Of a stretch of DNA of 64,000 nucleotides, positions 50,102 through 59,781 are shown one piece after another. The first letter of the stretch is position 1. The number at the start of each line of letters is the position of its first letter. The stretch covers positions 45,532 to 109,531 of the forward strand of contig CALVBN010000008.1 of NCBI GenBank assembly GCA_944325785.1, read 5' to 3'. A program made the translations under genes and the position numbers. Below the pieces are notes generated by a model, which saw only the letters and a program-made list of their open reading frames with translations, searched no databases and had not been told where the DNA came from. The DNA comes from Candidatus Gastranaerophilales bacterium. Lineage in GTDB: Bacteria; Cyanobacteriota; Vampirovibrionia; Gastranaerophilales; Gastranaerophilaceae.

Positions 50102-51475
50102 ATGGCTAGTGTGAATTTTCCAAATGTAAATATTTATCAGACAGGCGGAGTAAAACTTAAGAACTCCGAAAATAAGCCTGTATCATCCCCTAATGTTGAA
50201 AATAACAATACGGCTCCTGCATTTAAGGCTTATACATCTGCCGTAACAGTAAGGACTGCGCTTACAACAAAAGATGAAAAGAAAAAATACGAAGAACTAT
50301 CCAACGAATTGGATTTAAAATACAGAAAGAAACTTGAATTTGCGCTGAAATCCGGTCAGCTACTTAAAAACAATTCCAACGACAAATCCACTGTTCTTGA
50401 TAATCTGCATAAAATTATAACAGAGGAAAGAGATCCTGGATTAGACAAAGTAAATATTTTGAAAGAATGTCTGGATATTCTCTCCAATCCTTATGTAATA
50501 ACTCAGACCTGCGAAGATATTCCTCCGATATACCAGAGGCAGATTATAGGCTTAATAACCGGTTTAAGCGAAGACCCTCACAAAATAGCCGAAACAAAAT
50601 GGGAGCTTGATAATATGCATACAGGCACCTGCCCTGCTGCAAGCATTGAGTTTGATTTAGCTACCAAACATACTGCAGAATTTTTCCGAATGGTTGAGGG
50701 TTTGACCTCTCCTAAAAATGAAGTTGTCAAAACAATAAACATGAATAATCTTTCAGAAAAAGCTTCTGATGCAATATGGCTTTTGAACAAATTCAAAACG
50801 CCTTATGTTATGAAAAATTTTGATACTGCCGAAGTTTTATTAAAGCCTGATGAACACGCAATAATCAGGGCAAGAATACAAAACCACCACAAAGATAAAG
50901 GCGAGCGTTCCATAATTGATGTGTTAATGCAGTCTACGCTGATGCAGATAGGCTCACAGCAGACATACAACTCTCTTACGGACAAACGCGCACCTAATGC
51001 GTGGACTCAAGAAGACGGCGGGCTTATTGATTTTGAAAAAACATATGTAGAATCCGTAGTAGAAGATAAAAACACAACTTCCGTAACCTATCAGATTGTT
51101 GACGAAAACGGAAGGCTTGCCGGCTATGAAAAAGATTTTGCAACCATAAAAAAAGAGCTGATTGATACGCTTGATCTCGGACACAATATAATTATCGGCT
51201 ACACCTGGCCGGATCCGGAGAATGATAACAAGCTTGCCGGACACGAAATTACAATAGTCGGATATGAAACTAATGACAAAGGCGAATGTACGTTTGTATG
51301 CCAGGATTCAGACGATGAGCTTGCTGAACCGGTTTATTTAAGCGAAAGCTTCCTGCTTCCTAAAATCCACCACGCAGGACTTCCCGATGAGATTGCATCA
51401 CGCGATTTTAAGTTTGAAGAAAGCTGGAAAATCGGTTTAGACGAATTCCAAAAAATGAATAAAAAATCCGCTTAA
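50102..51475 (+). CDS. Predicted papain-like cysteine protease of unknown family
   Basis: 457 residues, no signal peptide. The N-terminus is Asn-rich and carries PAFKAYTSA at 39-47, an instance of the Phe-centred motif. A helical region (55-165) precedes HTGTCPAASIEF with Cys177. GHEITIVGYETND places His381, and FVCQDSDDE gives Asp402 or Asp404. This Cys-His-Asp order and the HxxxxVGY and DS contexts are those of papain-fold or C39-like peptidases. The 200 residues between Cys and His form an unusually long insert. The 3' end overlaps the convergent amidohydrolase gene by 4 bases. Substrate unknown. Confidence 0.6.
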   Translation: MASVNFPNVNIYQTGGVKLKNSENKPVSSPNVENNNTAPAFKAYTSAVTVRTALTTKDEKKKYEELSNELDLKYRKKLEFALKSGQLLKNNSNDKSTVLDNLHKIITEERDPGLDKVNILKECLDILSNPYVITQTCEDIPPIYQRQIIGLITGLSEDPHKIAETKWELDNMHTGTCPAASIEFDLATKHTAEFFRMVEGLTSPKNEVVKTINMNNLSEKASDAIWLLNKFKTPYVMKNFDTAEVLLKPDEHAIIRARIQNHHKDKGERSIIDVLMQSTLMQIGSQQTYNSLTDKRAPNAWTQEDGGLIDFEKTYVESVVEDKNTTSVTYQIVDENGRLAGYEKDFATIKKELIDTLDLGHNIIIGYTWPDPENDNKLAGHEITIVGYETNDKGECTFVCQDSDDELAEPVYLSESFLLPKIHHAGLPDEIASRDFKFEESWKIGLDEFQKMNKKSA

Positions 51476-52278
51476 AAATTAAATAATTTCCGTGCATTAT
51501 TACACAAAAGATTATTCAGCAGTTCTTCGTCCTTAAAATGCTCCAGAATTTTCACCTTAAACAGGTTTAAATTTTTATCATACAGATTTTTTTTCTGGTT
51601 AAAATCCCCGACCGGAGCATCAGACGCCCACATTATACGATGAGTGTAATCGCCTTTTTTAGTATTTTTCAAACTTTCTATAAGCAGAATTATATCGTTA
51701 ATATCAACCCAGGAAACATCAGCATATATTGTTGCTGTTTCCTGCTCAATTGATTCAAGCATAATATCTATTGCCGTCTTGTGCGACTCTTTAGGTCCCG
51801 TAGAAAGATGCCCCAGTATAACCGGAACCTCCGGAAACTGTTTTGCCTTTTCATAAATTAAAAGCGGAGATGAGTACTTGGATTTTATATGTCCGGAATG
51901 GTACAAACACGGCTTTTTAAACTCTCCTGCCGTTTCAAGATACTTATCATACTTATCTGAATTTGCGGGAAGTTTTGTAAACTCCGGATGAAATTTTAAT
52001 CCGAGAAAATCTGAATATTCACGCAAAAAATGCTTGAGGATTTTAGTATCATGACTTCTTTCAACCTGGCATACAAAAAGCGGTTTTAACTGTCTGTATT
52101 TTTTTGAAGCTCCCAGCATCTCCATATTAGCTTGATACTCATCCTTGCCGGTAAAGCTGTCAATGCCTGCTAAATTAGAACATATACCGGTATTTTCGCC
52201 GATAATATTCAAAAGAAATTCCGGAGAAAACTCACCCCAAAAAGAATTTCCTATATGAACATGCGCATCAATTATCAT
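51472..52278 (-). CDS. Amidohydrolase-2-family metal-dependent hydrolase
   Basis: 268 residues. A TIM-barrel hydrolase with MIIDAHVHIG (HxH ligands) at the N-terminus, LGLKFHPEF, CLYHSGH, VILGHLSTG, and MWASDAPVGDF with the metal-binding Asp. This fits the amidohydrolase-related family PF04909, which includes decarboxylases and hydrolases of varied substrates. Its start overlaps the end of radA by 11 bases, so the two are translationally coupled, although no functional link to DNA repair is apparent. Confidence 0.85.
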   Translation of the reverse strand: MIIDAHVHIGNSFWGEFSPEFLLNIIGENTGICSNLAGIDSFTGKDEYQANMEMLGASKKYRQLKPLFVCQVERSHDTKILKHFLREYSDFLGLKFHPEFTKLPANSDKYDKYLETAGEFKKPCLYHSGHIKSKYSSPLLIYEKAKQFPEVPVILGHLSTGPKESHKTAIDIMLESIEQETATIYADVSWVDINDIILLIESLKNTKKGDYTHRIMWASDAPVGDFNQKKNLYDKNLNLFKVKILEHFKDEELLNNLLCNNARKLFNF

Positions 52279-53641
52279 ACTTAACGCCTCTTGTAATAGC
52301 TTCCAAAATCCTCTTTACTCTGACAATTTCAATCCCGTCAAATTTTTCCTGCAATTCATTTGATTCCGGAATAATAATCCTTTTGAACCCTAACTTTTGA
52401 GCTTCATTAATCCGTTTTTCTATATGATTTACAGCCCTTATCTCTCCGGAAAGTCCGATTTCGCCGACAATAGCAGTGTGAGGGTCAAAAACAACATCCC
52501 TTACGCAGGTTACGATTGCAAGTGCAATTCCCAAATCTGCAGCAGGTTCGCTGACATCAATCCCTCCGATTACATTTACATAAACATCCTGTTTGGAAAG
52601 ATTTAAACCTATTCTCTTTTCCAAAACAGCAAGAATCTGCAGAACCCTTCCCGTGTCAACACCATTTGCAATCCTTCTTGGCGCAGGATATGGGGTAGTT
52701 CCGACCAATGCCTGTATTTCAACCAAAAGCGGACGCGTGCCTTCGCTGGTAACAATAATTGTACTCCCCGGGGTCTGAGTCTGGTTGTATTCTTTCAAAA
52801 ATACTTCACTCGGATTTATTACTTCACTCAAACCCTGCGCTCCCATCTCAAAAATTCCGACTTCGGAAGTATTCCCAAAGCGGTTTTTTATAGAACGCAG
52901 AATTCTGTAATTTTTTGTTTTATCGCCCTCAAACTGTATAACTGTATCAACCATATGCTCAAGGACTTTTGGACCTGCAATATTTCCTTCTTTGGTCACA
53001 TGCCCGATAACTATTATGGAAATATTCTGGGTTTTAGCTGTCTGCATAAGTATATTACAGCATTCTCTGATTTGCGAAACACTTCCCGCAGAACTCTGGA
53101 TTAACGCAGTGTATATAGCTTGAATACTGTCAATAATGACCAAATCCGGCTGCATGCTCTCAATATGTTTTTTTATAAGCTCAAGATTTGTCTGCGGATA
53201 AATATATAAATCCTCAGATTTAACCCCCAATCTTTCCGCACGGAGTTTAATCTGTCCGGCAGACTCTTCTGCTGATACATAAAGTATCTTTTTATTATTT
53301 TTTGCCAGCTCGCCAGACGTCTGCAAAAGTATTGTAGATTTGCCTATACCGGGGTCGCCCGCAATAAGGACAAGAGAGCCTTGAACAATACCGCCACCTA
53401 AAACTCTGTCAAATTCCGAAATATTAGTACTCATCCTTATCTCGGAATTCATCTGGATTTCATCAAGCCTCATCGGAGGCATGCTGTCTAAAACTTCAAT
53501 ATCCGGTTTCTTTTTCGTCTGAACAGTTTCTGCTTCTTCAACAAAAGTTCCCCAGTTTCCACATTCGGGACACCTGCCTAAATACCCTGCTGTTTCATAA
53601 CCGCAGCTTTGACATACATATCTTGATTTAACTTTTGCCAT
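52268..53641 (-). CDS. radA: DNA repair protein RadA (Sms)
   Basis: 457 residues, standard length. An N-terminal zinc finger (Cys10, 13, 24, 27), a RecA-like core with Walker A GDPGIGKST at about 95-103, the RadA-specific KNRFG motif in SIKNRFGNTSEVGIF, and a C-terminal Lon-protease-like domain (VNVIGGIDVSEPAADLGIALAI). It is a branch-migration helicase in homologous recombination and interacts with DnaB-like activity at D-loops. It follows the LysM gene after 5 bases. Confidence 0.96.
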   Translation of the reverse strand: MAKVKSRYVCQSCGYETAGYLGRCPECGNWGTFVEEAETVQTKKKPDIEVLDSMPPMRLDEIQMNSEIRMSTNISEFDRVLGGGIVQGSLVLIAGDPGIGKSTILLQTSGELAKNNKKILYVSAEESAGQIKLRAERLGVKSEDLYIYPQTNLELIKKHIESMQPDLVIIDSIQAIYTALIQSSAGSVSQIRECCNILMQTAKTQNISIIVIGHVTKEGNIAGPKVLEHMVDTVIQFEGDKTKNYRILRSIKNRFGNTSEVGIFEMGAQGLSEVINPSEVFLKEYNQTQTPGSTIIVTSEGTRPLLVEIQALVGTTPYPAPRRIANGVDTGRVLQILAVLEKRIGLNLSKQDVYVNVIGGIDVSEPAADLGIALAIVTCVRDVVFDPHTAIVGEIGLSGEIRAVNHIEKRINEAQKLGFKRIIIPESNELQEKFDGIEIVRVKRILEAITRGVKYDN

Positions 53642-53646
53642 TTTTA

Positions 53647-54204
53647 TTATTTATTCATAGGGATAATTAACTTCTGCCCGATTGATAAAGCGTTAGGATT
53701 AGCCATCTGGTTTGCTTCCTGGATAGCATTTACCTTATTCATATCAAAAGAACCATAGAAACGTATCACGATACTTTCTAAAGTATCCCCTTCTTTTACA
53801 ACATATTCTTCGTTAGTAATTACCGGAGCTGCAGACTTTTTAGCAGAAGTATTGTCTGCCGGTATGAAAGAAAACTTTCCGTTACCTGTTGACACCTGTT
53901 TGTCCGGAATAGCTATATCATCTTTTGGAGTTGAAACATTAATCAAAAGGCTTATAAATGTAGTGATTAAAAGAGTTACAATCACACCGATAATCAAGCC
54001 TGTTACAAAATACACTTGAGGAGCTTTCTCGTTCTTTGGAGTTTTAACACCAAAAGACTGCCACAAAGCATCCAGTTCGCGGTTTTTGCTCTGCGTTCTA
54101 TAAAAATCTTCGTCCTGATGTTCTCTGTTGTAGCGGTTTAACGCTTCCATCATTGCGACTTTTTCTCTGGTAATATTGGCTCTTCTAAGTGTTGTGCTTT
54201 TCAT
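53647..54204 (-). CDS. Membrane-anchored LysM-domain protein
   Basis: 185 residues. A cytoplasmic Arg-rich N-terminus (TLRRANITREKVAMMEALNRYN), one membrane helix (VTGLIIGVIVTLLITTFISLLI, about 68-90; one residue beyond the 20 shown is hydrophobic), a Ser/Ala linker, and a C-terminal LysM domain. LysM is recognised by YVVKEGDTLESIVIRFYG and LSIGQKLIIP. It should bind peptidoglycan from the periplasmic side. It heads the operon with radA and the amidohydrolase gene. Confidence 0.85.
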   Translation of the reverse strand: MKSTTLRRANITREKVAMMEALNRYNREHQDEDFYRTQSKNRELDALWQSFGVKTPKNEKAPQVYFVTGLIIGVIVTLLITTFISLLINVSTPKDDIAIPDKQVSTGNGKFSFIPADNTSAKKSAAPVITNEEYVVKEGDTLESIVIRFYGSFDMNKVNAIQEANQMANPNALSIGQKLIIPMNK

Positions 54205-54408
54205 AAATCCTCACCATTATATATTTATACTAGGAATTTATCATAAAATTAGAAATTGCGCAAATTTGTTACATTATTTATTAATTTTTATTAAGCAGTC
54301 CGCGTATTTTACAGCCTGCCGAAAACTTTTTCCCTTTTTCTCTGTATTGTTAAACATTGCAAGCAATGCTAAAATAATTATTAACAAATTTTGAAAAGAG
54401 AAAGCTTA

Positions 54409-55650
54409 ATGAAATCATATATAGAAAGAACTTTAGAATTTCACGAATTATATAAAACAGAAATTTTGCCTGCTTTTCGGGCTTATGAAGTTTACAGAAA
54501 GAATGCGGAGTCCAGACTCAAGAGTTTTAAATACGGAATGCTGGCTGTATGTATTTTCTGTACTTTTCTCGTTATTGCTATTTTAGCGGGTCTGCTGGAA
54601 GGAAATAATTTTATAACAAGAATATTTGAACAGCTCTTGTACGCAAGCAATGACAATTTTGCAGGAATTTTTATTTTGACTCTGGTTATAATTGGTACAG
54701 CCGTCATATCTGCCCTATGGGTGCCAACCGCATATTACTATTATGCAAAAAAACAGCGCAAAGCTTTTTCGCTTACATTAAAGCATGACTGCCTTGATAA
54801 AATTTTAAAAGTTTTTGGCGATATCAAATGGGTGCAACAGACTCCATTAGAGTTCAGCTATAATTATGCGGAAAACAGCGATGCTTTTTCCGGTGATATT
54901 AATTATGCGGAGAATAATACCCCGCTTATCAGCGACGAAGATTTGGAAAAAAGCGGTTTGTTTACTTTTTATAATTACAGGGCAGATGATGACAGCTTTG
55001 AGGGAACATATAACGGAGTAACGTTCAAAATTACAGAAACGGATTTACAGCATCGCTCAAGAAACGGCGCAATTGACGTTTTTAAGGGAGTTATTATTTC
55101 ATTTAATTCAAATAAAAAGATAACAAACCGCACAATAATATCAACTAAAGGCGATATAACCAAACAAAACGAATGGATAATACACCTTTTGATACTATTA
55201 ACAGCCTGCCTCAAAACAATAACCGCAGACATATCATTCTGGTCAAAAGCTTTCTTTATTATTGTTTTTGGAGGTATTTATTTACTGCTCATAAAAAAAT
55301 CGCGGGAAAACACTGAAAAGTTTGACGAAATGAAACTTGAGGACTCAAGGTTCAGCAGAAAATTTAACGCATTCTCATCTGATCAGGTTGAGGGGCGCTA
55401 TCTTTTGACAACCGCGTTTATTGAACGTTTCCAAAATCTTAATACAGCATTCGGCGCAAAAAGAGCAAAGTGTTCTTTCTTCAAAAACAATATTATGATT
55501 GCTATACAGACCAAAAAGAATCTTTTTGAGCTTGGTTCGCTTGATAAAACTCTGGAAGATCCCGATTCAATAAATGATTTTTATAATGAAATATCTTCCA
55601 TTCTAAAAATGGTTGATTACTTTAAACTGGATGAAAAGACCGGGCTATGA
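54409..55650 (+). CDS. Membrane protein resembling DUF3137
   Basis: 413 residues from the ATG at 54409, served by AAAGAGAAAG; an in-frame TTG at 54391 is less likely. N-terminal helix, then two membrane helices (LAVCIFCTFLVIAILAGLL and AGIFILTLVIIGTAVISALW), a central soluble domain with FEGTYNGVTFKITETDLQHRS, a third helix (AFFIIVFGGIYLLLI) and a C-terminal soluble part (FIERFQNL, IMIAIQTKKNLFELG). The last motifs are typical of DUF3137 (galanin-like) proteins. Function unknown. Confidence 0.75.
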   Translation: MKSYIERTLEFHELYKTEILPAFRAYEVYRKNAESRLKSFKYGMLAVCIFCTFLVIAILAGLLEGNNFITRIFEQLLYASNDNFAGIFILTLVIIGTAVISALWVPTAYYYYAKKQRKAFSLTLKHDCLDKILKVFGDIKWVQQTPLEFSYNYAENSDAFSGDINYAENNTPLISDEDLEKSGLFTFYNYRADDDSFEGTYNGVTFKITETDLQHRSRNGAIDVFKGVIISFNSNKKITNRTIISTKGDITKQNEWIIHLLILLTACLKTITADISFWSKAFFIIVFGGIYLLLIKKSRENTEKFDEMKLEDSRFSRKFNAFSSDQVEGRYLLTTAFIERFQNLNTAFGAKRAKCSFFKNNIMIAIQTKKNLFELGSLDKTLEDPDSINDFYNEISSILKMVDYFKLDEKTGL

Positions 55651-55728
55651 TATGAAAAAGCGCTGCATATACTATCTCTTGCAGGAGTTTTTATATGATG
55701 ATAAAATGTAAGCTGTTATGAGGGTTTT

Positions 55729-56367
55729 ATGAAAAATTTTATAAAAAAGATATTATTAATTATATGTACTCTGTTTATACTTCCGGTTTTTGCAGACACT
55801 ATGCCGTATTATATGAATTCAATTCCTAAAGATGTAATCGGAATGTATCAGACCGGAGATAAAATTACAATATTCTCCCATCCGGAGGCTAACTCAAAAG
55901 TTTTGAAAGAATTGACATTCTCATACAATCCGGAAACAATGCCGGATAACGTTTTTGCAGTTCTGCTTAATGAGAAAAAATTAGGCTTTCTCTTTGTATC
56001 AGACATCGGCGATGAAGGCTGGGTAGAAGTTATATATGACAGATTAAGCGGAGCAAAAGGCTGGGTGCAGACAGAAGACAGATTTCAGTTTATGCCCTGG
56101 TTGAGTTTTTATAATATGTACGGTAGAAAATACGGTCTAAGGTTAATGAAAGACGCTCCGGAAGAAGCTGAAGTCCTGCACGCCAAAAGCGAAGATTTGT
56201 CGCAGAATGTTGCAGTGCTTAAATACGTAAAACAAATAAGAGTAACTGCAATCCGCGGTAATTGGGCGCTTGTCTCTGTCGTAGATATTGATAAAACCCC
56301 AAAAATGGGCTACCTGCGCTGGAGAAGCAATGAAGGCACAATTTATGCTTTCCCGAACATAAAATAA
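55729..56367 (+). CDS. Exported protein with SH3-like beta domains
   Basis: 212 residues. Signal peptide ending ILPVFADTM. The mature part alternates short strands with GDKITIFSHPEANSKVLKEL and GWVEVIYDRLSGAKGWVQTED, the pattern of a bacterial SH3 domain. A second such unit follows (LRLMKDAPEEAEVLHAKS ... GNWALVSVVDIDKTPKMGYLRW). It probably binds the cell wall or another envelope protein. Its ribosome site is poor (GAGG 6 bases upstream). It is about 80 bases after the DUF3137-like gene on the same strand. Confidence 0.75.
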   Translation: MKNFIKKILLIICTLFILPVFADTMPYYMNSIPKDVIGMYQTGDKITIFSHPEANSKVLKELTFSYNPETMPDNVFAVLLNEKKLGFLFVSDIGDEGWVEVIYDRLSGAKGWVQTEDRFQFMPWLSFYNMYGRKYGLRLMKDAPEEAEVLHAKSEDLSQNVAVLKYVKQIRVTAIRGNWALVSVVDIDKTPKMGYLRWRSNEGTIYAFPNIK

Positions 56368-56721
56368 AACTCTGAAATATTAAAAGCATTGTAGGGTGCA
56401 ATTCTTTGCACCCTACAACTGGCGTGGCGGTTCCCTCGCCCCTTGCGGGAGAGGGAAGAATTTCTTAGTGAACGTCAGTGAACTTAGAAATTCGGGTGAG
56501 GGGTTCCTCTTATATCCAGACAGTATAAAATCACTCAAATACAGATTTAGCTTCTCTTAGACAACAGCGCATGAGTCTATAGAAGACGCAAAGCCCATAG
56601 AAATATATTTTATATATTTCTATATTTTAAAATGCCAACTAAATCAAATAAAATCCCCCCTCTTGAAAATAATGTAAATTTTTTGTAATATATACTTATA
56701 TAAGAAGAGGTATTTTATCAA
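56368..56721. other. Gene-free stretch with palindromic repeats
   Basis: GTAGGGTGCA/TGCACCCTAC (56392-56418) is a strong hairpin that may end the preceding gene. A CCCTCGCCCCTTGCGGGAGAGGG palindrome follows (56433-56455), then the GAATTTCTTAGTGAAC element. The last 100 bases are AT-rich and form the clpC leader. Confidence 0.6.
56458..56493. repeat. GAATTTCTTAGTGAAC palindromic element, copy 2
   Basis: 36 bases with the same two arms as the copy at 24406-24442, differing mainly in the 2-4 central bases, and followed by GGGTGAGGGG. It is joined to a CCCTCGCC palindrome on its left. Confidence 0.7.
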
Positions 56722-59208
56722 ATGTTCGAACGTTTTACTGAAAAAGCTATAAAAGTTATTATGCTTGCTCAAGAAGAGGCTCGCAGACTCGGGCATAATT
56801 TTGTCGGCACAGAGCAAATTCTTCTGGGGCTTATTGGCGAAGGCACCGGTATCGCTGCCAAAACACTTAAATCTATGGGTGTTAACCTAAAAGATGCGCG
56901 CATAGAGGTTGAAAAAATTATCGGCAGAGGCTCCGGCTTTGTTGCGGTAGAAATCCCATTTACTCCACGTGCAAAAAGAGTTCTGGAGTTATCCTGGGAC
57001 GAAGCAAGACAGCTCGGACATAATTATATTGGAACAGAACACTTGCTGCTGGGACTTATCAGAGAAGGCGAAGGCGTTGCCGCGCGGGTTTTAGAAAATC
57101 TCGGAGTGGACTTAAACAAAGTCAGAAGCAATGTTGTTAAAATGCTCGGAGATTCAAAACCGCAGACAGCTTCTTCCGGAGTGGGAAGTTCTTCCTCATC
57201 ATCTTCTTCACAGGCAAGCAAAGTTAAAACACCGAGTCTTGATGAATTCGGAACAGATCTTACTCTGGCGGCTTCAGAACAAAGACTTGACCCTGTTGTA
57301 GGAAGAGAAAAAGAAATTGAACGTGTTATTCAGATTCTTGCAAGAAGAACTAAAAATAATCCGGTGCTTTTAGGCGAACCGGGTGTCGGTAAAACTGCGG
57401 TTGCAGAAGGACTGGCTATTAGGATTGTTAACAATGAAGTTCCGGATATTCTGGAAAATAAAAAAATCATCCAGCTTGATATGGGGCTTTTGATTGCCGG
57501 CACAAAATACCGCGGTGAATTTGAAGAACGTCTTAAAAAGATAATGGATGAAATCAGACAGGCAGGAAATGTTATTCTTGTTATTGATGAAATGCACACG
57601 CTTATCGGTGCAGGCGCTGCAGAAGGCGCAATTGATGCAGCAAACATTTTAAAACCCGCGCTTTCAAGAGGAGAAATCCAGGTAATCGGTGCAACAACTT
57701 CAGATGAATACAGAAAGTATATCGAAAAGGATTCTGCCCTTGAAAGAAGATTTCAGCCGGTAATAATTGAAGAACCGTCAATTGACGAAACAATTGAAAT
57801 CATAAGAGGCTTGAAACCGAAATACGAAGAACACCACAATCTTCATATTTCTGACGAAGCAATAATTGCGGCGACCAAGCTCTCCAGCAAATACATAAAC
57901 GACAGATTCCTGCCGGATAAGGCAATTGACGTAATTGACGAAGCAAGTTCAAAAGTAAGGCTTAAAGTCTGCACTCTTTCTCCGGAAGGAAAAGAGCTGG
58001 ATAAAGAGCTTAAAGAAATAATTAAAGAAAAAGAAGAGGCTATCAGAAACCAGGAATTTGAAAGAGCTTCAGCATTAAGAGATGATGAGGCAAATATGAA
58101 AGACAGAATCCGCGAAGTTTCTGAAGAGTGGCGCCGTCAAAACGACGCAAACAAGCCTACTGTAACAGAAGAAGATGTTGCAGAAGTTATAGCAACAATG
58201 ACCGGCGTGCCCGTTACAAAGCTTACAGAAGGCGAATCAGAAAGACTTCTTAAGCTTGAAGAAACTCTTCATAACAGAGTTATCGGCCAGAGCGACGCAG
58301 TAACAGCTATTTCTAAAGCAATAAGACGTGCAAGAGTCGGGTTAAAATCACCTAACAGACCAATCGGAAGCTTTATCTTCTCCGGTCCTACAGGTGTTGG
58401 TAAAACAGAACTTGCAAAGGCGCTTGCAGAAGCAATCTTCGGAAGTGAAGATAATATGATAAGAGTTGATATGTCAGAATTTATGGAAAAACATTCAACC
58501 GCAAAACTTATCGGCTCACCTCCGGGATACGTCGGTTATGATGACGGCGGACACCTGTCAGAACTTGTAAGGAAAAAGCCTTATTCCGTAATTCTTTTTG
58601 ATGAAATCGAAAAGGCTCATCCGGATGTATTCAATATCATGCTTCAAATTCTTGATGACGGAAGACTAACAGACGCAAAAGGCAGACACATCAACTTTAA
58701 AAATACTGTCATCATAATGACATCAAATGTCGGTGCAAGTATGATTGCAACGCAGGGCAAACTCGGCTTTACAACCGGTGATGATGCGAAAAAAGATAAA
58801 TACGAAAAACTTAAAGAAACGGTTAATGAAGAATTGAAAAAAGCTTTCAGACCGGAATTCTTGAACCGTATTGATGATATTATCGTATTCTCACACTTAA
58901 GCAAAGAAGAAATCCGTGAAATTGTCGACTTGATGATGAAAGATTTATTCAAACGTCTTTCCGAACGCGATTTATCAATAGAAGTTACTGATGAAGTTAA
59001 GGATTTCCTTGCAAAAGACGGTTACAACGAGGCTTACGGCGCAAGACCGCTAAGACGTTTAATCCAGAAAAAGATAGAAGATCCGCTGGCAGAAGAAATT
59101 TTGACAAATGCTTACCAGCCTGGCGACACAATTCTTTTGAAACTTGTCGATGACAACATTGTCTTTGAAAGAAAAGAAGGTGTTCCAGCTTCTGAAGAAA
59201 CAGTTTAA
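56722..59208 (+). CDS. clpC: ATP-dependent Clp protease ATP-binding subunit ClpC
   Basis: 828 residues. Two N-terminal Clp repeats (each with [19 protein letters not shown] or [19 protein letters not shown] sequence), AAA+ module 1 with [13 protein letters not shown], a short middle domain with a UVR motif ([14 protein letters not shown]) that marks ClpC, and AAA+ module 2 with [16 protein letters not shown]. It unfolds substrates for ClpP. The linker at about 150-175 is Ser-rich. No ctsR, mcsA or mcsB gene flanks it, so the Gram-positive control circuit is not apparent. A strong terminator follows. Confidence 0.97.
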   Translation: MFERFTEKAIKVIMLAQEEARRLGHNFVGTEQILLGLIGEGTGIAAKTLKSMGVNLKDARIEVEKIIGRGSGFVAVEIPFTPRAKRVLELSWDEARQLGHNYIGTEHLLLGLIREGEGVAARVLENLGVDLNKVRSNVVKMLGDSKPQTASSGVGSSSSSSSSQASKVKTPSLDEFGTDLTLAASEQRLDPVVGREKEIERVIQILARRTKNNPVLLGEPGVGKTAVAEGLAIRIVNNEVPDILENKKIIQLDMGLLIAGTKYRGEFEERLKKIMDEIRQAGNVILVIDEMHTLIGAGAAEGAIDAANILKPALSRGEIQVIGATTSDEYRKYIEKDSALERRFQPVIIEEPSIDETIEIIRGLKPKYEEHHNLHISDEAIIAATKLSSKYINDRFLPDKAIDVIDEASSKVRLKVCTLSPEGKELDKELKEIIKEKEEAIRNQEFERASALRDDEANMKDRIREVSEEWRRQNDANKPTVTEEDVAEVIATMTGVPVTKLTEGESERLLKLEETLHNRVIGQSDAVTAISKAIRRARVGLKSPNRPIGSFIFSGPTGVGKTELAKALAEAIFGSEDNMIRVDMSEFMEKHSTAKLIGSPPGYVGYDDGGHLSELVRKKPYSVILFDEIEKAHPDVFNIMLQILDDGRLTDAKGRHINFKNTVIIMTSNVGASMIATQGKLGFTTGDDAKKDKYEKLKETVNEELKKAFRPEFLNRIDDIIVFSHLSKEEIREIVDLMMKDLFKRLSERDLSIEVTDEVKDFLAKDGYNEAYGARPLRRLIQKKIEDPLAEEILTNAYQPGDTILLKLVDDNIVFERKEGVPASEETV

Positions 59209-59221
59209 GAAAAATAAAAGT

Positions 59222-59255
59222 AAAAAACGGGGGCTAAAGCCCCCGTTTTTTTTTA
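59222..59255 (+). terminator. Intrinsic terminator of clpC
   Basis: ACGGGGGCT and AGCCCCCGT form a near-perfect stem with a tight loop, followed by a run of nine T. The A-run on the left also allows it to act for the convergent gene at 59266. Confidence 0.92.
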
Positions 59256-59265
59256 CTTTTTGTAA

Positions 59266-59541
59266 CTATGCTATTATATCCAAATGTTTAATCTCTGTTT
59301 GAGCTTCTTTTTTTCCAGCATCCGGAATCGGGGCAAAGGGGCTTGTATAAGTACCTGCAGTTGCTTTTTGCTTAATATCGTCAGCAATTTTTGCTTTGTC
59401 AGCTAATTTTTGTGCTTCTGCAACTTCATCTTTAGTATATACTTTGCTGATGCCTACAAAGCCTTTAACCTCGTTTGCTGTATTTTTTACCGGTTTTGTT
59501 AACATGGTTTCTCTTCCCATGAATGCTACATTGTTAATCAT
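59266..59541 (-). CDS. Small protein of unknown function with N-terminal VAFMG motif
   Basis: 91 residues. It begins MINNVAFMGRETMLTKPVK, with the Phe-centred motif at 5-9. The rest is a basic helical segment (TKDEVAEAQKLADKAKIADDI) and a Thr/Pro-rich end. No signal peptide or membrane helix. AAAGGAG precedes the ATG. It is a one-gene unit convergent to clpC. Function unknown. Confidence 0.65.
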   Translation of the reverse strand: MINNVAFMGRETMLTKPVKNTANEVKGFVGISKVYTKDEVAEAQKLADKAKIADDIKQKATAGTYTSPFAPIPDAGKKEAQTEIKHLDIIA

Positions 59542-59781
59542 TTTTTCTCCTTTTCGATTGTCTTTCCGTGATTTTTATTCCAAAAATCAGATATTTGTAC
59601 TTATATATATAACTCGTAAAAATTTTTATTGTCATTAGGGGCAATCAAATTTTACAAAATTTAATATAATTATAATACCACAAATATAGTACCATATAGC
59701 TAGCTGTTTGTCTTATTTTGCATTTATTTAAATTTTTGCCTATAATTAAAAGAAAGAGAAGTTATGAATAAGGAGGGGGCA

